DNA from: Vallicoccus soli
Lineage (GTDB): Bacteria; Actinomycetota; Actinomycetes; Motilibacterales; Motilibacteraceae
Assembly (NCBI RefSeq): GCF_003594885.1
Contig: NZ_QZEZ01000007.1
Coordinates: 124,001 to 188,000, forward strand
DNA length: 64,000 nucleotides
Direction of reading: 5' to 3'
Shown: in pieces, positions 8,260 through 16,333 of the stretch
Numbering within the stretch: the stretch's first letter is position 1
Layout of the letters: each line of letters starts with the position of its first letter
Program-made: the position numbers and the translations under genes
The notes under the pieces: generated by a model
What the model was told of the DNA's origin: nothing
Databases searched by the model: none
The model's input: the letters and a program-made list of their open reading frames with translations, nothing else

Positions 8260-9132
8260 GTGGACGAGGACCGGGACGACGGGCTGGACGGGCTGGACGG
8301 GCGCGGCGGGTACGACCCCGCCTTCCTCGGGGTCGACGTGCCCCTGCCGGTGCCGACGGACGGGGCGGGGCTCGTCGAGCTGGCGTACGAGCACTTCACC
8401 GTGCTGCTGCGCCCCGACCGGCGGCTGGCCGCGGCGACGGCGGTCGGGATCGACGGGGCCTCGCTGCGCGACGTGCCCCGCGGGGACGACTGGCGGCTCG
8501 ACCCGCGGGTCCCGGCCGAGCACCAGGCCGACGACGCGCTCTACCGGCGCAACGACCTCGACCGCGGCCACCTCGTGCGCCGGCGCGACCCGGTGTGGGG
8601 CGAGGAGGCGGTGGCGCGGCGGGCGAACGCCGACACCTTCCACTTCACCAACGCCGCACCGCAGCACGCGGGCTTCAACCAGTCCAAGGAGCTGTGGGTC
8701 GGCCTCGAGGACCACCTGCTGGAGCACGCGGCGGCCTACGACCGCCGGCTCGTCGTGCTGACCGGGCCGGTGCTCGCCCCGGACGACCCGGTCCACCGGG
8801 GCGTCGGCGTGCCGCTGCGGTTCTGGAAGGTCGCGGCGGCGCTCGACGGCGAGGGCGCGCTGACCTCGACGGCGTACGTCCTCGACCAGTCGCCGCTGGT
8901 GGAGGACCTGCCGCGGGCGCTGCGGGCGGCGCAGGAGCGCGGCGACCCGCCGCCGCTCGGCCCCTTCCGCACCTTCCAGGTGCCGGTCGCGCAGGTCGCC
9001 GCGCTCACGGCCCTCGACCTCGGGCCGCTCCCCGCGGCCGACCTGCTCCCCGTGCCCGCGGGGCTGCGCGACCGGGCCGACGTGCCGTGGGTGCCGCTGG
9101 GGTCGTACGGGGACGTGGTGCTGCGGCGCTGA
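8260..9132 (+). CDS. DNA/RNA non-specific endonuclease (NUC1 family)
   Basis: A 290-residue beta-beta-alpha-metal nuclease. The catalytic motif is RRNDLDRGHLVRRRDPVWG, with the DRGH box whose His is the general base. An Asn is present in the downstream block TFHFTNAAPQHAGFNQSKELW, the usual metal-ligand position (N-x-x-P-Q). The rest (VVLTGPVLAPDDP, VPLRFWKVAA) follows the family pattern. No signal peptide is seen, unusual for secreted members, so a cytoplasmic or non-classically exported role is possible. It starts at GTG 8260, divergent from selD, and converges on selA with an 18-bp gap. It interrupts what would otherwise be a selDA unit. Confidence 0.85.
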   Translation: MDEDRDDGLDGLDGRGGYDPAFLGVDVPLPVPTDGAGLVELAYEHFTVLLRPDRRLAAATAVGIDGASLRDVPRGDDWRLDPRVPAEHQADDALYRRNDLDRGHLVRRRDPVWGEEAVARRANADTFHFTNAAPQHAGFNQSKELWVGLEDHLLEHAAAYDRRLVVLTGPVLAPDDPVHRGVGVPLRFWKVAAALDGEGALTSTAYVLDQSPLVEDLPRALRAAQERGDPPPLGPFRTFQVPVAQVAALTALDLGPLPAADLLPVPAGLRDRADVPWVPLGSYGDVVLRR

Positions 9133-9150
9133 CCGCCGCCGGCCGTGGCC

Positions 9151-10443
9151 TCAGCGGGGCAGGTCGAGGACCGCGCGGGCGAGCGCGTCGTCGTCGGCCG
9201 GGTCGACGGCGCGCAGGTCGAGCAGGCACTGCCCGCGCTCGGTCCGCCCGACGACGGGCACGGCGCCGGTGCGCAGCGGCCCGGCGCAGGCCTCGGGCAG
9301 GGCGACCGCCCAGCTCGCGAGCTCCACGCCGGGGGCCCCACCGCCGCCGACCCGGGCCGACGAGGGCACCGCCCGGGCGGGGAGCCCGGCGGCGGCCAGG
9401 CGCGCCGCGAGCGCCTCGGCGCGCGGGCGCAGCTCGTCGTCGGCGTGCACCGCGAGGGCGCGGGCCACCGGCGGGGCGGGCCCCCGGAGCGTCGCCTCGA
9501 GCGCGGCGAGCGTCAGCTTGTCGACGCGCACCGCCCGTGCCGCGGGGTGCCGCCGGAGCCGATCGACGAGGCCGGCCTGCCCGAGCAGCAGCCCGCACTG
9601 CGGCCCGCCGAGCAGCTTGTCGCCGCTGGCGGTGACGAGGGCCGCCCCGGCGCGCAGGGCGCTGTCCGCGTCCGGCTCGTCCGGCAGGAGCGGGTGCGGC
9701 GCCAGCAGGCCCGAGCCGATGTCGGCGACGACGGGGACGCCCAGGCCGGTGAGCGCCTCGACGGGCACCTCCGCGGTGAAGCCCTCGACCCGGTAGTTCG
9801 ACGTGTGCACCTTGAGCACGAACGCGGTCGCGGGCCCCACGGCGGCCTCGTAGTCGCGCAGGTGCGTGCGGTTCGTCGTCCCGACCTCGCGCAGCCGGGC
9901 CCCCGCGCTCTCGAGGAGCTCGGGGATGCGGAACCCGTCGCCGATCTCCACCAGCTCGCCGCGGCTGACGACGACCTCGCGGCCGGGGGCGAGCGCCAGC
10001 GCGCAGAGCAGCAGCGCCGCGGCGGTGTTGTTGACCACGTGGACTCCGCCGGCGGCCGGCACGGCGGCGGCCAGCGCGGCGAGCGCGCCCCGGCCGCGCC
10101 GCGCGCGCTGCCCGGTCGCCAGGTCGAACTCGACGTCCGTGGTGCCGGCCGCGTCGGCGACGGCCCGACGGGCCGCGGCCGACAGCGGCGCCCGGCCGAG
10201 GTTGGTGTGCACGACGACGCCGGTGGCGTTGAGGACCGGGCGCAGCCCCGGCGGCGCGGCGAGCGCGGCGAGCGCGGCGTCGGCCACCCGCTCGGGGGCG
10301 ACCTCGCCCGCCCGCGCGCGCTGCTGGGCGTCGAGCACCGCGGCCTTCACGGCCTCCCGCCCGCGCTCGCCGACGTACGGCGCGAGGCGCGGGTCCGCGA
10401 GGAGGGCGTCGGTGCGGGGGATGCGGCGGCGGGGGTCGTCCAC
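9151..10443 (-). CDS. selA: L-seryl-tRNA(Sec) selenium transferase
   Basis: A 430-residue PLP enzyme that converts Ser-tRNA(Sec) to Sec-tRNA(Sec) with selenophosphate. Clear family blocks are PVLNATGVVVHTNLGRAPLS near residue 70, VVNNTAAALLLCALALAPGREVVVSRGELVEIGDGFRIP, VGTTNRTHLRDY and ADIGSGLL. The PLP lysine is in SGDKLLGGPQCG. GTG 10443 preceded by GGGAGG is taken as the start. selD lies downstream on the same strand, separated by the oppositely oriented nuclease. The M42 peptidase gene diverges 158 bp away. The full-length gene with all key residues implies a working selenocysteine pathway. Confidence 0.94.
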   Translation of the reverse strand: MDDPRRRIPRTDALLADPRLAPYVGERGREAVKAAVLDAQQRARAGEVAPERVADAALAALAAPPGLRPVLNATGVVVHTNLGRAPLSAAARRAVADAAGTTDVEFDLATGQRARRGRGALAALAAAVPAAGGVHVVNNTAAALLLCALALAPGREVVVSRGELVEIGDGFRIPELLESAGARLREVGTTNRTHLRDYEAAVGPATAFVLKVHTSNYRVEGFTAEVPVEALTGLGVPVVADIGSGLLAPHPLLPDEPDADSALRAGAALVTASGDKLLGGPQCGLLLGQAGLVDRLRRHPAARAVRVDKLTLAALEATLRGPAPPVARALAVHADDELRPRAEALAARLAAAGLPARAVPSSARVGGGGAPGVELASWAVALPEACAGPLRTGAVPVVGRTERGQCLLDLRAVDPADDDALARAVLDLPR

Positions 10444-10601
10444 GTGCGCCTCCCGCCCTCGTCGTCCGCCCGGTGCTGCCGGGGCCAGCACAGCACACGC
10501 CCGCGCCCGGGGCGCGGCGGGCCACCGGCCGCATGGGCGGCGTGGGCCGGGGCAGGCGGGGGCGGGCGGCGCGCGGGCGCCGCGCGACGGGGAGGCGACC
10601 G

Positions 10602-11678
10602 GTGGACGAGCAGGACCGCGCAGCGCTGCAGGAGCTGCTCCGTGCGTACGGGCCCGTCGGGCAGGAGGACGAGGTCCGCGAGGTCGCCCGGCGCCGGCTC
10701 GAGCCGTCCGTCGACCGCTGCTGGCAGGACCCCGCGGGCAACGTCGTGGGCCTCGTCCGCGGGACGGACCCTGACGCCCCGGCGGTGCGCGTCACCGCGC
10801 ACCTCGACGAGCTGTCGATGCTCGTCAAGCGGGTCGAGCCGGACGGCAGCCTGCACGTCACCCCGCTCGGCACGATGTACCCGGGCAACTTCGGGCTCGG
10901 CCCCGTCGCGGTGCTCGGCGACGGTCGGCACCTGCCCGGTGTGCTCGCGCTCGGCTCCGAGCACACCACGCAGGAGACGCCACGGGTGTGGCAGACCAAG
11001 CCCGACGGGGGCGACCAGGCGCTGGACTGGACGCACGTCAGCGTCTTCACCGGCCGCTCGCCCGCGGACCTGGCGGACGCCGGCGTGGGCCCGGGGACGC
11101 GGGTGTGCGTGGACCGCAGCAAGCGCGGCCTCTTCGACGTCGGGGGCTTCGTCGGGTCGTACTTCCTCGACGACCGGGCCGCCGTCGCCGCCCTGCTCCG
11201 GGCCGCCCGCGAGCTCCGCGGCGGCACCCGGCCCCGCGCCGACACGTACCTGGTGCTCAGCGTCGCCGAGGAGATCGGCGGCGTCGGGGCCTCGTACGCC
11301 TGCCGCACCCTCCCCGGCGACCTCGTCGTCGCGCTCGAGGTCGGCCCCGCCGAGGCGGAGTACGGGACGAGCGTCCACGGCGGTCCCGTCGTGGGCTACA
11401 GCGACGCGGCGGGCGTGTACGACAAGCGCGTCGCGGACCGGCTCTGCGCCGCGGCCCGGGCCCGCGGCGTCGTCGCGCAGCCCGCCGTCCTCGGCGCCTT
11501 CGAGTCCGACGCGTCGCACGCCACGGCGGCCGGGCTCTCCGCGCGCGCCGGGCTGCTGTGCCTGCCGACCCTGAGCACCCACGGGTACGAGGTCATGCCC
11601 GCCACCGCCGTCACGGACGTCGCCGCGGTGCTCGTGGAGTTCCTGCGGCAGCCGGCGGAGCGCGAGGGGCCGGTCTGA
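10602..11678 (+). CDS. M42-family glutamyl aminopeptidase/endoglucanase-like metallopeptidase
   Basis: A 358-residue metallopeptidase of the M42 (tetrahedral aminopeptidase/FrvX) type. Visible metal and catalytic sites are TAHLDELSMLV (first His ligand), YFLDDRAAVAALL (bridging Asp), SVAEEIGGVGA (Glu base plus Glu ligand), ALEVGPAE (acidic ligand) and LSTHGYE (last His ligand). GTG 10602 has GGGGAGG seven bases upstream. The enzyme would remove N-terminal residues from cytoplasmic peptides. It is placed between selA and tRNA-Sec but has no known role in selenocysteine synthesis; the link may be positional only. The stop is followed by about 195 bp of non-coding sequence leading to tRNA-Sec. 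Confidence 0.85.
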   Translation: MDEQDRAALQELLRAYGPVGQEDEVREVARRRLEPSVDRCWQDPAGNVVGLVRGTDPDAPAVRVTAHLDELSMLVKRVEPDGSLHVTPLGTMYPGNFGLGPVAVLGDGRHLPGVLALGSEHTTQETPRVWQTKPDGGDQALDWTHVSVFTGRSPADLADAGVGPGTRVCVDRSKRGLFDVGGFVGSYFLDDRAAVAALLRAARELRGGTRPRADTYLVLSVAEEIGGVGASYACRTLPGDLVVALEVGPAEAEYGTSVHGGPVVGYSDAAGVYDKRVADRLCAAARARGVVAQPAVLGAFESDASHATAAGLSARAGLLCLPTLSTHGYEVMPATAVTDVAAVLVEFLRQPAEREGPV

Positions 11679-11689
11679 CCCCACCCTGC

Positions 11690-11822
11690 CGTGATCGTGC
11701 GGGGTGGTGCGGCGACCCCTCCCTGCCGCGGTCATGCCCAGCCGCGGGGGCGCTGCCCGTCCCCGGCCTGCCGTCCGCGCAGCGGGAGGAGCGCCATCCC
11801 CGCATGATCGCGGCGGGGAGGG
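11690..11822. repeat. Family B repeat remnants before tRNA-Sec
   Basis: This intergenic stretch holds degenerate copies (GTGATCGTGCGGGG near 11692, GCGGTCATGCCC near 11730) and one good copy. The 20 bp CGCCATCCCCGCATGATCGC at 11792-11811 is identical to the reverse complement of 23992-24011, more than 12 kb away. Such identity between two non-coding sites shows a dispersed repeat, not chance. It lies downstream of the M42 peptidase stop and so could end transcription before the tRNA-Sec promoter. Confidence 0.65.
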
Positions 11823-11855
11823 TGGCCCCGGGGGCGCGCTGCCCGGGGGCCGGGG

Positions 11856-11861
11856 TAGCGT
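11856..11861 (+). promoter_or_regulatory. Possible -10 element of the tRNA-Sec/selB promoter
   Basis: TAGCGT fits the actinobacterial TANNNT consensus and ends 12 bases before the first base of tRNA-Sec, a suitable distance for a transcript starting just upstream of the mature end. No convincing -35 box is visible. It is a weak, single-motif call. Confidence 0.3.
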
Positions 11862-11873
11862 CGGCGGCTGCGG

Positions 11874-11968
11874 GGAGGCGTTCCCAGGCTGGTGCCTGGC
11901 GCGGTCTTCAACACCGTTGTGGCCCGGGACCCGGGTCAGGCGGGTTCGATTCCCGTCCGCCTCCGCCA
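11874..11968 (+). tRNA. selC: tRNA-Sec (anticodon UCA)
   Basis: The 95-nt gene folds as a bacterial selenocysteine tRNA. The acceptor is GGAGGCGT paired with CCGCCTCC (seven pairs plus one T-C mismatch at the eighth position). The long D stem is CCAGGC/GCCTGG with a TGGT loop. The anticodon arm has loop CTTCAAC, with TCA at 11908-11910. A long variable arm (about seven pairs) and the T arm GCGGG-TTCGATT-CCCGT follow. Discriminator G and an encoded CCA end the gene at 11968. The UCA anticodon reads UGA. selB starts 34 bp downstream, and the two are probably co-transcribed. Confidence 0.95.
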
Positions 11969-12002
11969 CCCCGCCCGCGCAGCACGCCCGCAGGAGGCCC
12001 CG

Positions 12003-13748
12003 ATCCACGTCGTCGCGACCGCGGGGCACGTCGACCACGGCAAGTCCACGCTCGTCCGCGCGCTGACCGGCATGGAGCCGGACCGCTTCGAGGAGGAGCG
12101 CCGGCGCGGGATGACCATCGAGCTGGGGTACGCCTGGACGGACCTGCCCGGCGGCGAGCGGCTCGCGCTCGTCGACGTCCCCGGGCACGAGCGGTTCGTC
12201 CCGACGATGCTCGCCGGGGTCGGCCCGGTGCCGGCGGTGCTGCTCGTCGTGGCCGCCGACGGCGGCTGGATGCCGCAGTCGACCGAGCACCTCGAGGCCC
12301 TCGACGCGCTCGGCGTGCGCCACGGCGTCCTCGCCGTCACGCGCTGCGACCTGGCCGACCCCGGACCGGCCACGGCCGAGGCCCGCGAGCGCCTGCGCGG
12401 CACCGGGCTGGAGGGCGTCGAGGCGGTCGCGGTGAGCGGCGCGACCGGGGCCGGGCTGGACGACCTGCGCGCCGCCCTGGGCCGCCTGCTCGCGTCGCTG
12501 CCCGCGCCCGACCGCGCCGCTCCCGTCCGGCTGTGGGTCGACCGCTCCTTCTCCGTCCGCGGCAGCGGCACCGTGGTCACCGGGACGCTGCCCGCCGGCT
12601 CCGTCGGCGCGGGCGACGAGCTCCGGCTGGGCGAGCGCACCGTGCGGGTCCGCGGCGTGCAGGCCCTCGGCGCGCCGGCCGAGCGCGTCGGCGCCGTCGC
12701 CCGGGTCGCGCTCAACCTGCGGGGCGTCGAGCGCGAGGAGGTCGGCCGCGGCGACGCGCTGACGACCCCGGGGGCGTACCTCACCACCGACGTGGTCGAC
12801 GTCCGCGTCCACGCCGACGCGGCGGGGCTGCCCGAGCGCCTCGTGCTGCACGTCGGCTCGGCGGCCCTCGCGGTGCGGGTGCGCCCGCTCGGCGCGGCCG
12901 CGGCCCGCCTCGCGCTGCCGTCGCCGCTGCCGCTGCGCGTGGGCGACCGGATGCTGCTGCGCGACCCGGGGCGGCACCGGGTGGCGGCGGGGGTGGACGT
13001 GCTGGACGTACGGCCCCCGCGCCTCGCCCGCCGCGGCGCCGCCGCCCGCCGCGCCGAGGTGCTGGCCGATCTGGGGCCGCGCCCGGACGTGGCGTCCGAG
13101 CTGCGCCGCCGGGGCCTGGCCCGCGCCGCGGACCTGCGGGCCATGGGCGTCGAGGTCGGCGGGACGCCGGTGGCCGGGGACTGGCTGGCCGACCCGGCGC
13201 ACTGGGCGCGGCTGCGCGAGCGGCTCGGCGCGCTCGTCGACGAGCACGCCCGGGAGCACCCGCTGCAGCCGGCGGTGCCCGTCGACGACCTGCGCCGGCG
13301 GCTCGGCCTGCCCGACCGGTCGCTCGTCGCGGCGCTCGTCGGGCCGCCGTACGCGCTGCGCGAGGGCCGGGTCGGGCGGCCCGCCGCCGGCCCCGCGCTG
13401 CCCCCGCCGGTGCAGCGCGCGGTCGACGCCGTCCGCGCCGACCTCGCGGGCGCCCCCTTCGCGGCGCCCGACGCGGACCGGCTGGCCGCACTCGGCCTCG
13501 GCCCGCGCGAGCTGGCCGCCGCCGTGCGCGCGGGCGCGCTGCTCAAGGTCGCCGAGGGCGTGGTGCTGGCGCCCGACGCGCTCGACCGGGCCGGCGCGGT
13601 GCTGGCGGGCGTCGAGCAGCCGTTCACGCTGTCGCAGGCCCGCCAGGCGCTCGGCACGAGCCGACGGGTCGCCGTACCCCTGCTGGAGCTCCTCGACCGC
13701 CGCGGCACGACGCGGCGGCTGCCGGACGACCGGCGCACCGTGCGCTGA
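12003..13748 (+). CDS. selB: Selenocysteine-specific elongation factor, apparent AUC start
   Basis: A 581-residue GTPase that brings Sec-tRNA to UGA codons next to a SECIS hairpin. The G domain shows GHVDHGKSTLVRALTG (P loop), RGMTIELGYA (switch I), DVPGHERF (switch II) and VTRCDLAD (NKxD variant). EF-Tu-like domains 2-3 follow, then a long winged-helix C-terminal part for mRNA binding. Homologues begin M-H-V-I/V-A-T-A-G-H-V-D-H-G, and here that first position is an ATC codon at 12003. AGGAGG sits at 11992-11997, five bases upstream. There is no in-frame ATG, GTG or TTG between the tRNA-Sec 3' end and the P loop. The only upstream in-frame start, a GTG at 11892, lies inside the tRNA gene. Confidence 0.9.
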   Translation: MHVVATAGHVDHGKSTLVRALTGMEPDRFEEERRRGMTIELGYAWTDLPGGERLALVDVPGHERFVPTMLAGVGPVPAVLLVVAADGGWMPQSTEHLEALDALGVRHGVLAVTRCDLADPGPATAEARERLRGTGLEGVEAVAVSGATGAGLDDLRAALGRLLASLPAPDRAAPVRLWVDRSFSVRGSGTVVTGTLPAGSVGAGDELRLGERTVRVRGVQALGAPAERVGAVARVALNLRGVEREEVGRGDALTTPGAYLTTDVVDVRVHADAAGLPERLVLHVGSAALAVRVRPLGAAAARLALPSPLPLRVGDRMLLRDPGRHRVAAGVDVLDVRPPRLARRGAAARRAEVLADLGPRPDVASELRRRGLARAADLRAMGVEVGGTPVAGDWLADPAHWARLRERLGALVDEHAREHPLQPAVPVDDLRRRLGLPDRSLVAALVGPPYALREGRVGRPAAGPALPPPVQRAVDAVRADLAGAPFAAPDADRLAALGLGPRELAAAVRAGALLKVAEGVVLAPDALDRAGAVLAGVEQPFTLSQARQALGTSRRVAVPLLELLDRRGTTRRLPDDRRTVR

Positions 13749-13772
13749 CGGCGCGCCTGGCAGAGTGGTCGG

Positions 13773-14555
13773 GTGCGCACCGCCCTGCTGCAGCTGGCCA
13801 CCGACCTCGACCAGCCGCTCGCGGCGCGCGTCGAGCGCGCCGCCGCGCTCGTGCGCGAGCAGCGCGGGGCCGACCTCGTCGTCCTGCCGGAGCTGTGGCC
13901 GGTGGGCGCGTTCGGGTACGACGGCTGGGCCGACGCCGCGGAGCCGCTCGACGGCCCCACCGTGCGGGCGATGGCGGACGCGGCGCGCGACACCGGCGCG
14001 CACGTGCACATGGGCTCCTTCGTCGAGCGCGACGGCGACCGGCTGCACAACACCTCCGTGGTGCTGGGACCCGACGGGGAGGTCGCGGCGACGTACCGGA
14101 AGGTGCACCTGTTCGGCCTGCACTCCCCGGAGCGCGGCGAGCCGTCCCTGCTGAGCCCCGGCGAGGGGCCGGTCGTGTGGGACGCGCCGTGGGGGCCGAC
14201 CGGGCTGGCGACCTGCTACGACCTGCGCTTCCCGGAGCTGTTCCGCGCGCTCGTCGACCGCGGGGCCCGCACCCTGCTGCTCGTCGCCGGCTGGCCCGAG
14301 CCGCGCATCGCGCACTGGTCGCTGCTCGTGCGCGCCCGCGCCGTCGAGGACCAGCTGCTCGTCGTGGCCTGCAACGCTGCCGGCCGGCAGGGGTCGACGG
14401 CGCTCGGCGGGCGCTCGCTCGTCGTCGACGCCTGGGGGGCGCTGCACGGCGAGGCGTCCCCCTCCGAGCAGGTCCTGGAGGTGGACGTCGACCCGGCGGC
14501 GACCGACGGGGTGCGCGAGCGGTTCCCGGTGCTCGACGACCGCGTCCTGCGGTGA
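13773..14555 (+). CDS. Carbon-nitrogen hydrolase (nitrilase superfamily, omega-amidase-like)
   Basis: A 260-residue hydrolase with the intact Glu-Lys-Cys triad of the family: Glu in VVLPELWPVGAF, Lys in YRKVHLFG and the nucleophile Cys in LATCYDLRFPELFR. The length and the DLRFPELFR block resemble omega-amidase/Nit2-like members that hydrolyse small amides. Substrate specificity cannot be read from sequence. The start is GTG 13773, 24 bp after selB stops. The next gene starts four bases after this one ends, so selB, this gene and the thioredoxin-NHL gene may form one transcript. Confidence 0.87.
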   Translation: MRTALLQLATDLDQPLAARVERAAALVREQRGADLVVLPELWPVGAFGYDGWADAAEPLDGPTVRAMADAARDTGAHVHMGSFVERDGDRLHNTSVVLGPDGEVAATYRKVHLFGLHSPERGEPSLLSPGEGPVVWDAPWGPTGLATCYDLRFPELFRALVDRGARTLLLVAGWPEPRIAHWSLLVRARAVEDQLLVVACNAAGRQGSTALGGRSLVVDAWGALHGEASPSEQVLEVDVDPAATDGVRERFPVLDDRVLR

Positions 14556-14559
14556 GCGC

Positions 14560-16248
14560 GTGAGGGTCCGCGCGCCGCGCCTCGCGGGCCGCGGGTGGGT
14601 GGGTGCGGAACGGCTCGACCTGCCCGACCTGCGCGGTCGGGTCGTCGTGCTGCACTTCTGGACCGCGGGGTGCGTCAACTGCCTGCACGTGCTCGACGAG
14701 CTCCGGCCGCTGGAGGCCGCGCACCCCGACGTCGTCGTCGTGCTCGGCGTGCACTCGCCGAAGTTCCCGCACGAGGCGGACCCGGCGGCGGTCCGCGACG
14801 CCGTGTCCCGGCACGGGGTCGCCCACCCGGTCCTCGACGACGCGGACCGGGCGACCTGGGGGGCGTACGCGGTCTCGGCCTGGCCCACGCTCGTCGTCGT
14901 CGACCCGCGCGGCTACGTCGCGGCGACGTACGTCGGCGAGGGCCACGCCGCCGAGCTCGCCGGCACCGTCGAGCGGCTCCTCGACGAGCAGCGCGCGCAC
15001 CTGCGCCCCGGCCCGCCGCCGGGCGTCGCCCCGCCCGGGGACCCCGGGGGGCTGCGCTTCCCCGCCGGGCTGCTGCGCCTGCCCGACGGCGGGCTGCTCG
15101 TCGCCGACACCGGCCACCACGCGCTCGTCCGGCCCGACGGCACCCGCGTCGCCGGCGACGGCACCCGCGGCCCCGGCCCGCACCGCCTGGCAGAGCCGCG
15201 GGGGCTGCTCCTGCTCCCGCCCGGCGTCGCCGCGCGGGCCGGCTACGACGTCGTCGTCGCCGACACCGGCAACCACGCCCTGCGCGGGCTCCGGCTCGCC
15301 GACGGGTCGCTGCGCACCCTGCTCGTCGTCCCGCGCTCGTCGCCCTGGGACGTCGCCTGGCACGAGGGGCGGGTGGTCGTCGCGGCGGCGGGGCTGCACC
15401 GGCTGCTCGCGTACGACCCGCTCGGCGGGACCGTCGCCGACCTCGCCGGCACCGGGCGCGAGGGGCTCGTCGACGGCGCGCTGGCGGACGCGTGGTTCGC
15501 GCAGCCGTCGGGGCTCGCGGTGGTGGGCGGGGACCTGTGGGTGGCCGACGCGGAGTCCTCGGCGCTGCGCCGGGTCCGGGGCGGGCGGGTGGCGACGGCG
15601 GTGGGCCAGGGGCTCTTCGCGCACGGTCACCGCGACGGGCCGGGCGAGGAGGCGCTGCTGCAGCACCCGCAGGGGCTCGTGGCGCTGCCGGACGGCGCGG
15701 TCGGCGTCCTCGACACGTACGACGGCGCCGTCCGCCGCTACGACCCGGCGTCGGGCCGGGTCACCACCCTCGCGACGGGGCTCGCCGAGCCGGTCGCCGC
15801 GGTCGTCGACGGCGGCGCGCTGCTCGTGGTGGAGTCCGCGGCCCACGCGCTGCGGCGGGTGCCGCTCGGGCCGGGCACGCAGGTCGGGGTGCGGCAGGAG
15901 CAGCGGCGCGCGCCGCAGCCGGTCGCGCCCGCCGCCCGCCTCGAGGTGCGCTTCGCCCCGCCCGAGGGCGAGGCGCTCGACGAGCGGTACGGCCCCGCCA
16001 CCCGCCTCGCCGTCGCCGCCGCGCCCGCCGCTCTGCTGCGCGGGGGAGCGGGGCGCGCCCCGGGCCTCGTACGGGACCTCGAGCTGGACCCCGCCGTCGG
16101 CGAGGGCGTGCTGCTCGTGTCGGCGTCGGCCGCCTCCTGCGGCGCCGGTGAGGACGCCGTGTGCCGCGTCCACCAGGGGGAGTGGGAGCTGCCGGTGCGC
16201 GTCGACCCGTCCGGCGGGCCCCGCATCGTCACCGACCTGCGTCCCTGA
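14560..16248 (+). CDS. Thioredoxin-like plus NHL-repeat protein (NHLRC2-like)
   Basis: A 562-residue two-part protein. Residues 1-150 form a thioredoxin-like domain with HFWTAGCVNCLHVLDEL, the C-x-x-C pair at about 38 and 41. Residues 165-440 hold NHL-type beta-propeller repeats, seen as recurring LLVADTGHHALV, VVVADTGNHALRGL, LWVADAESSALRRV and VGVLDTYDGAVRRY. A C-terminal beta-rich region has three Cys. The same architecture is found in NHLRC2 homologues. No signal peptide is visible, so it is probably cytoplasmic. GTG 14560 is placed four bases after the hydrolase stop. Thiol-disulfide chemistry could relate to selenium metabolism nearby, but this is only suggestive. Confidence 0.85.
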   Translation: MRVRAPRLAGRGWVGAERLDLPDLRGRVVVLHFWTAGCVNCLHVLDELRPLEAAHPDVVVVLGVHSPKFPHEADPAAVRDAVSRHGVAHPVLDDADRATWGAYAVSAWPTLVVVDPRGYVAATYVGEGHAAELAGTVERLLDEQRAHLRPGPPPGVAPPGDPGGLRFPAGLLRLPDGGLLVADTGHHALVRPDGTRVAGDGTRGPGPHRLAEPRGLLLLPPGVAARAGYDVVVADTGNHALRGLRLADGSLRTLLVVPRSSPWDVAWHEGRVVVAAAGLHRLLAYDPLGGTVADLAGTGREGLVDGALADAWFAQPSGLAVVGGDLWVADAESSALRRVRGGRVATAVGQGLFAHGHRDGPGEEALLQHPQGLVALPDGAVGVLDTYDGAVRRYDPASGRVTTLATGLAEPVAAVVDGGALLVVESAAHALRRVPLGPGTQVGVRQEQRRAPQPVAPAARLEVRFAPPEGEALDERYGPATRLAVAAAPAALLRGGAGRAPGLVRDLELDPAVGEGVLLVSASAASCGAGEDAVCRVHQGEWELPVRVDPSGGPRIVTDLRP

Positions 16249-16333
16249 CCCCCGTTTCGCCCCGGGTCGTACGGGGGACCGCCCTCCGTGCGCGCGGGCA
16301 ACGAACGCTCCGTGCCGGGTGAGAGGAGCACGG

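Noticed and set aside
11892-12003. GTG start for selB at 11892
   Set aside because: It lies inside tRNA-Sec and would add a stretch coded by the tRNA itself, with no ribosome site. Homologues start at the ATC position.
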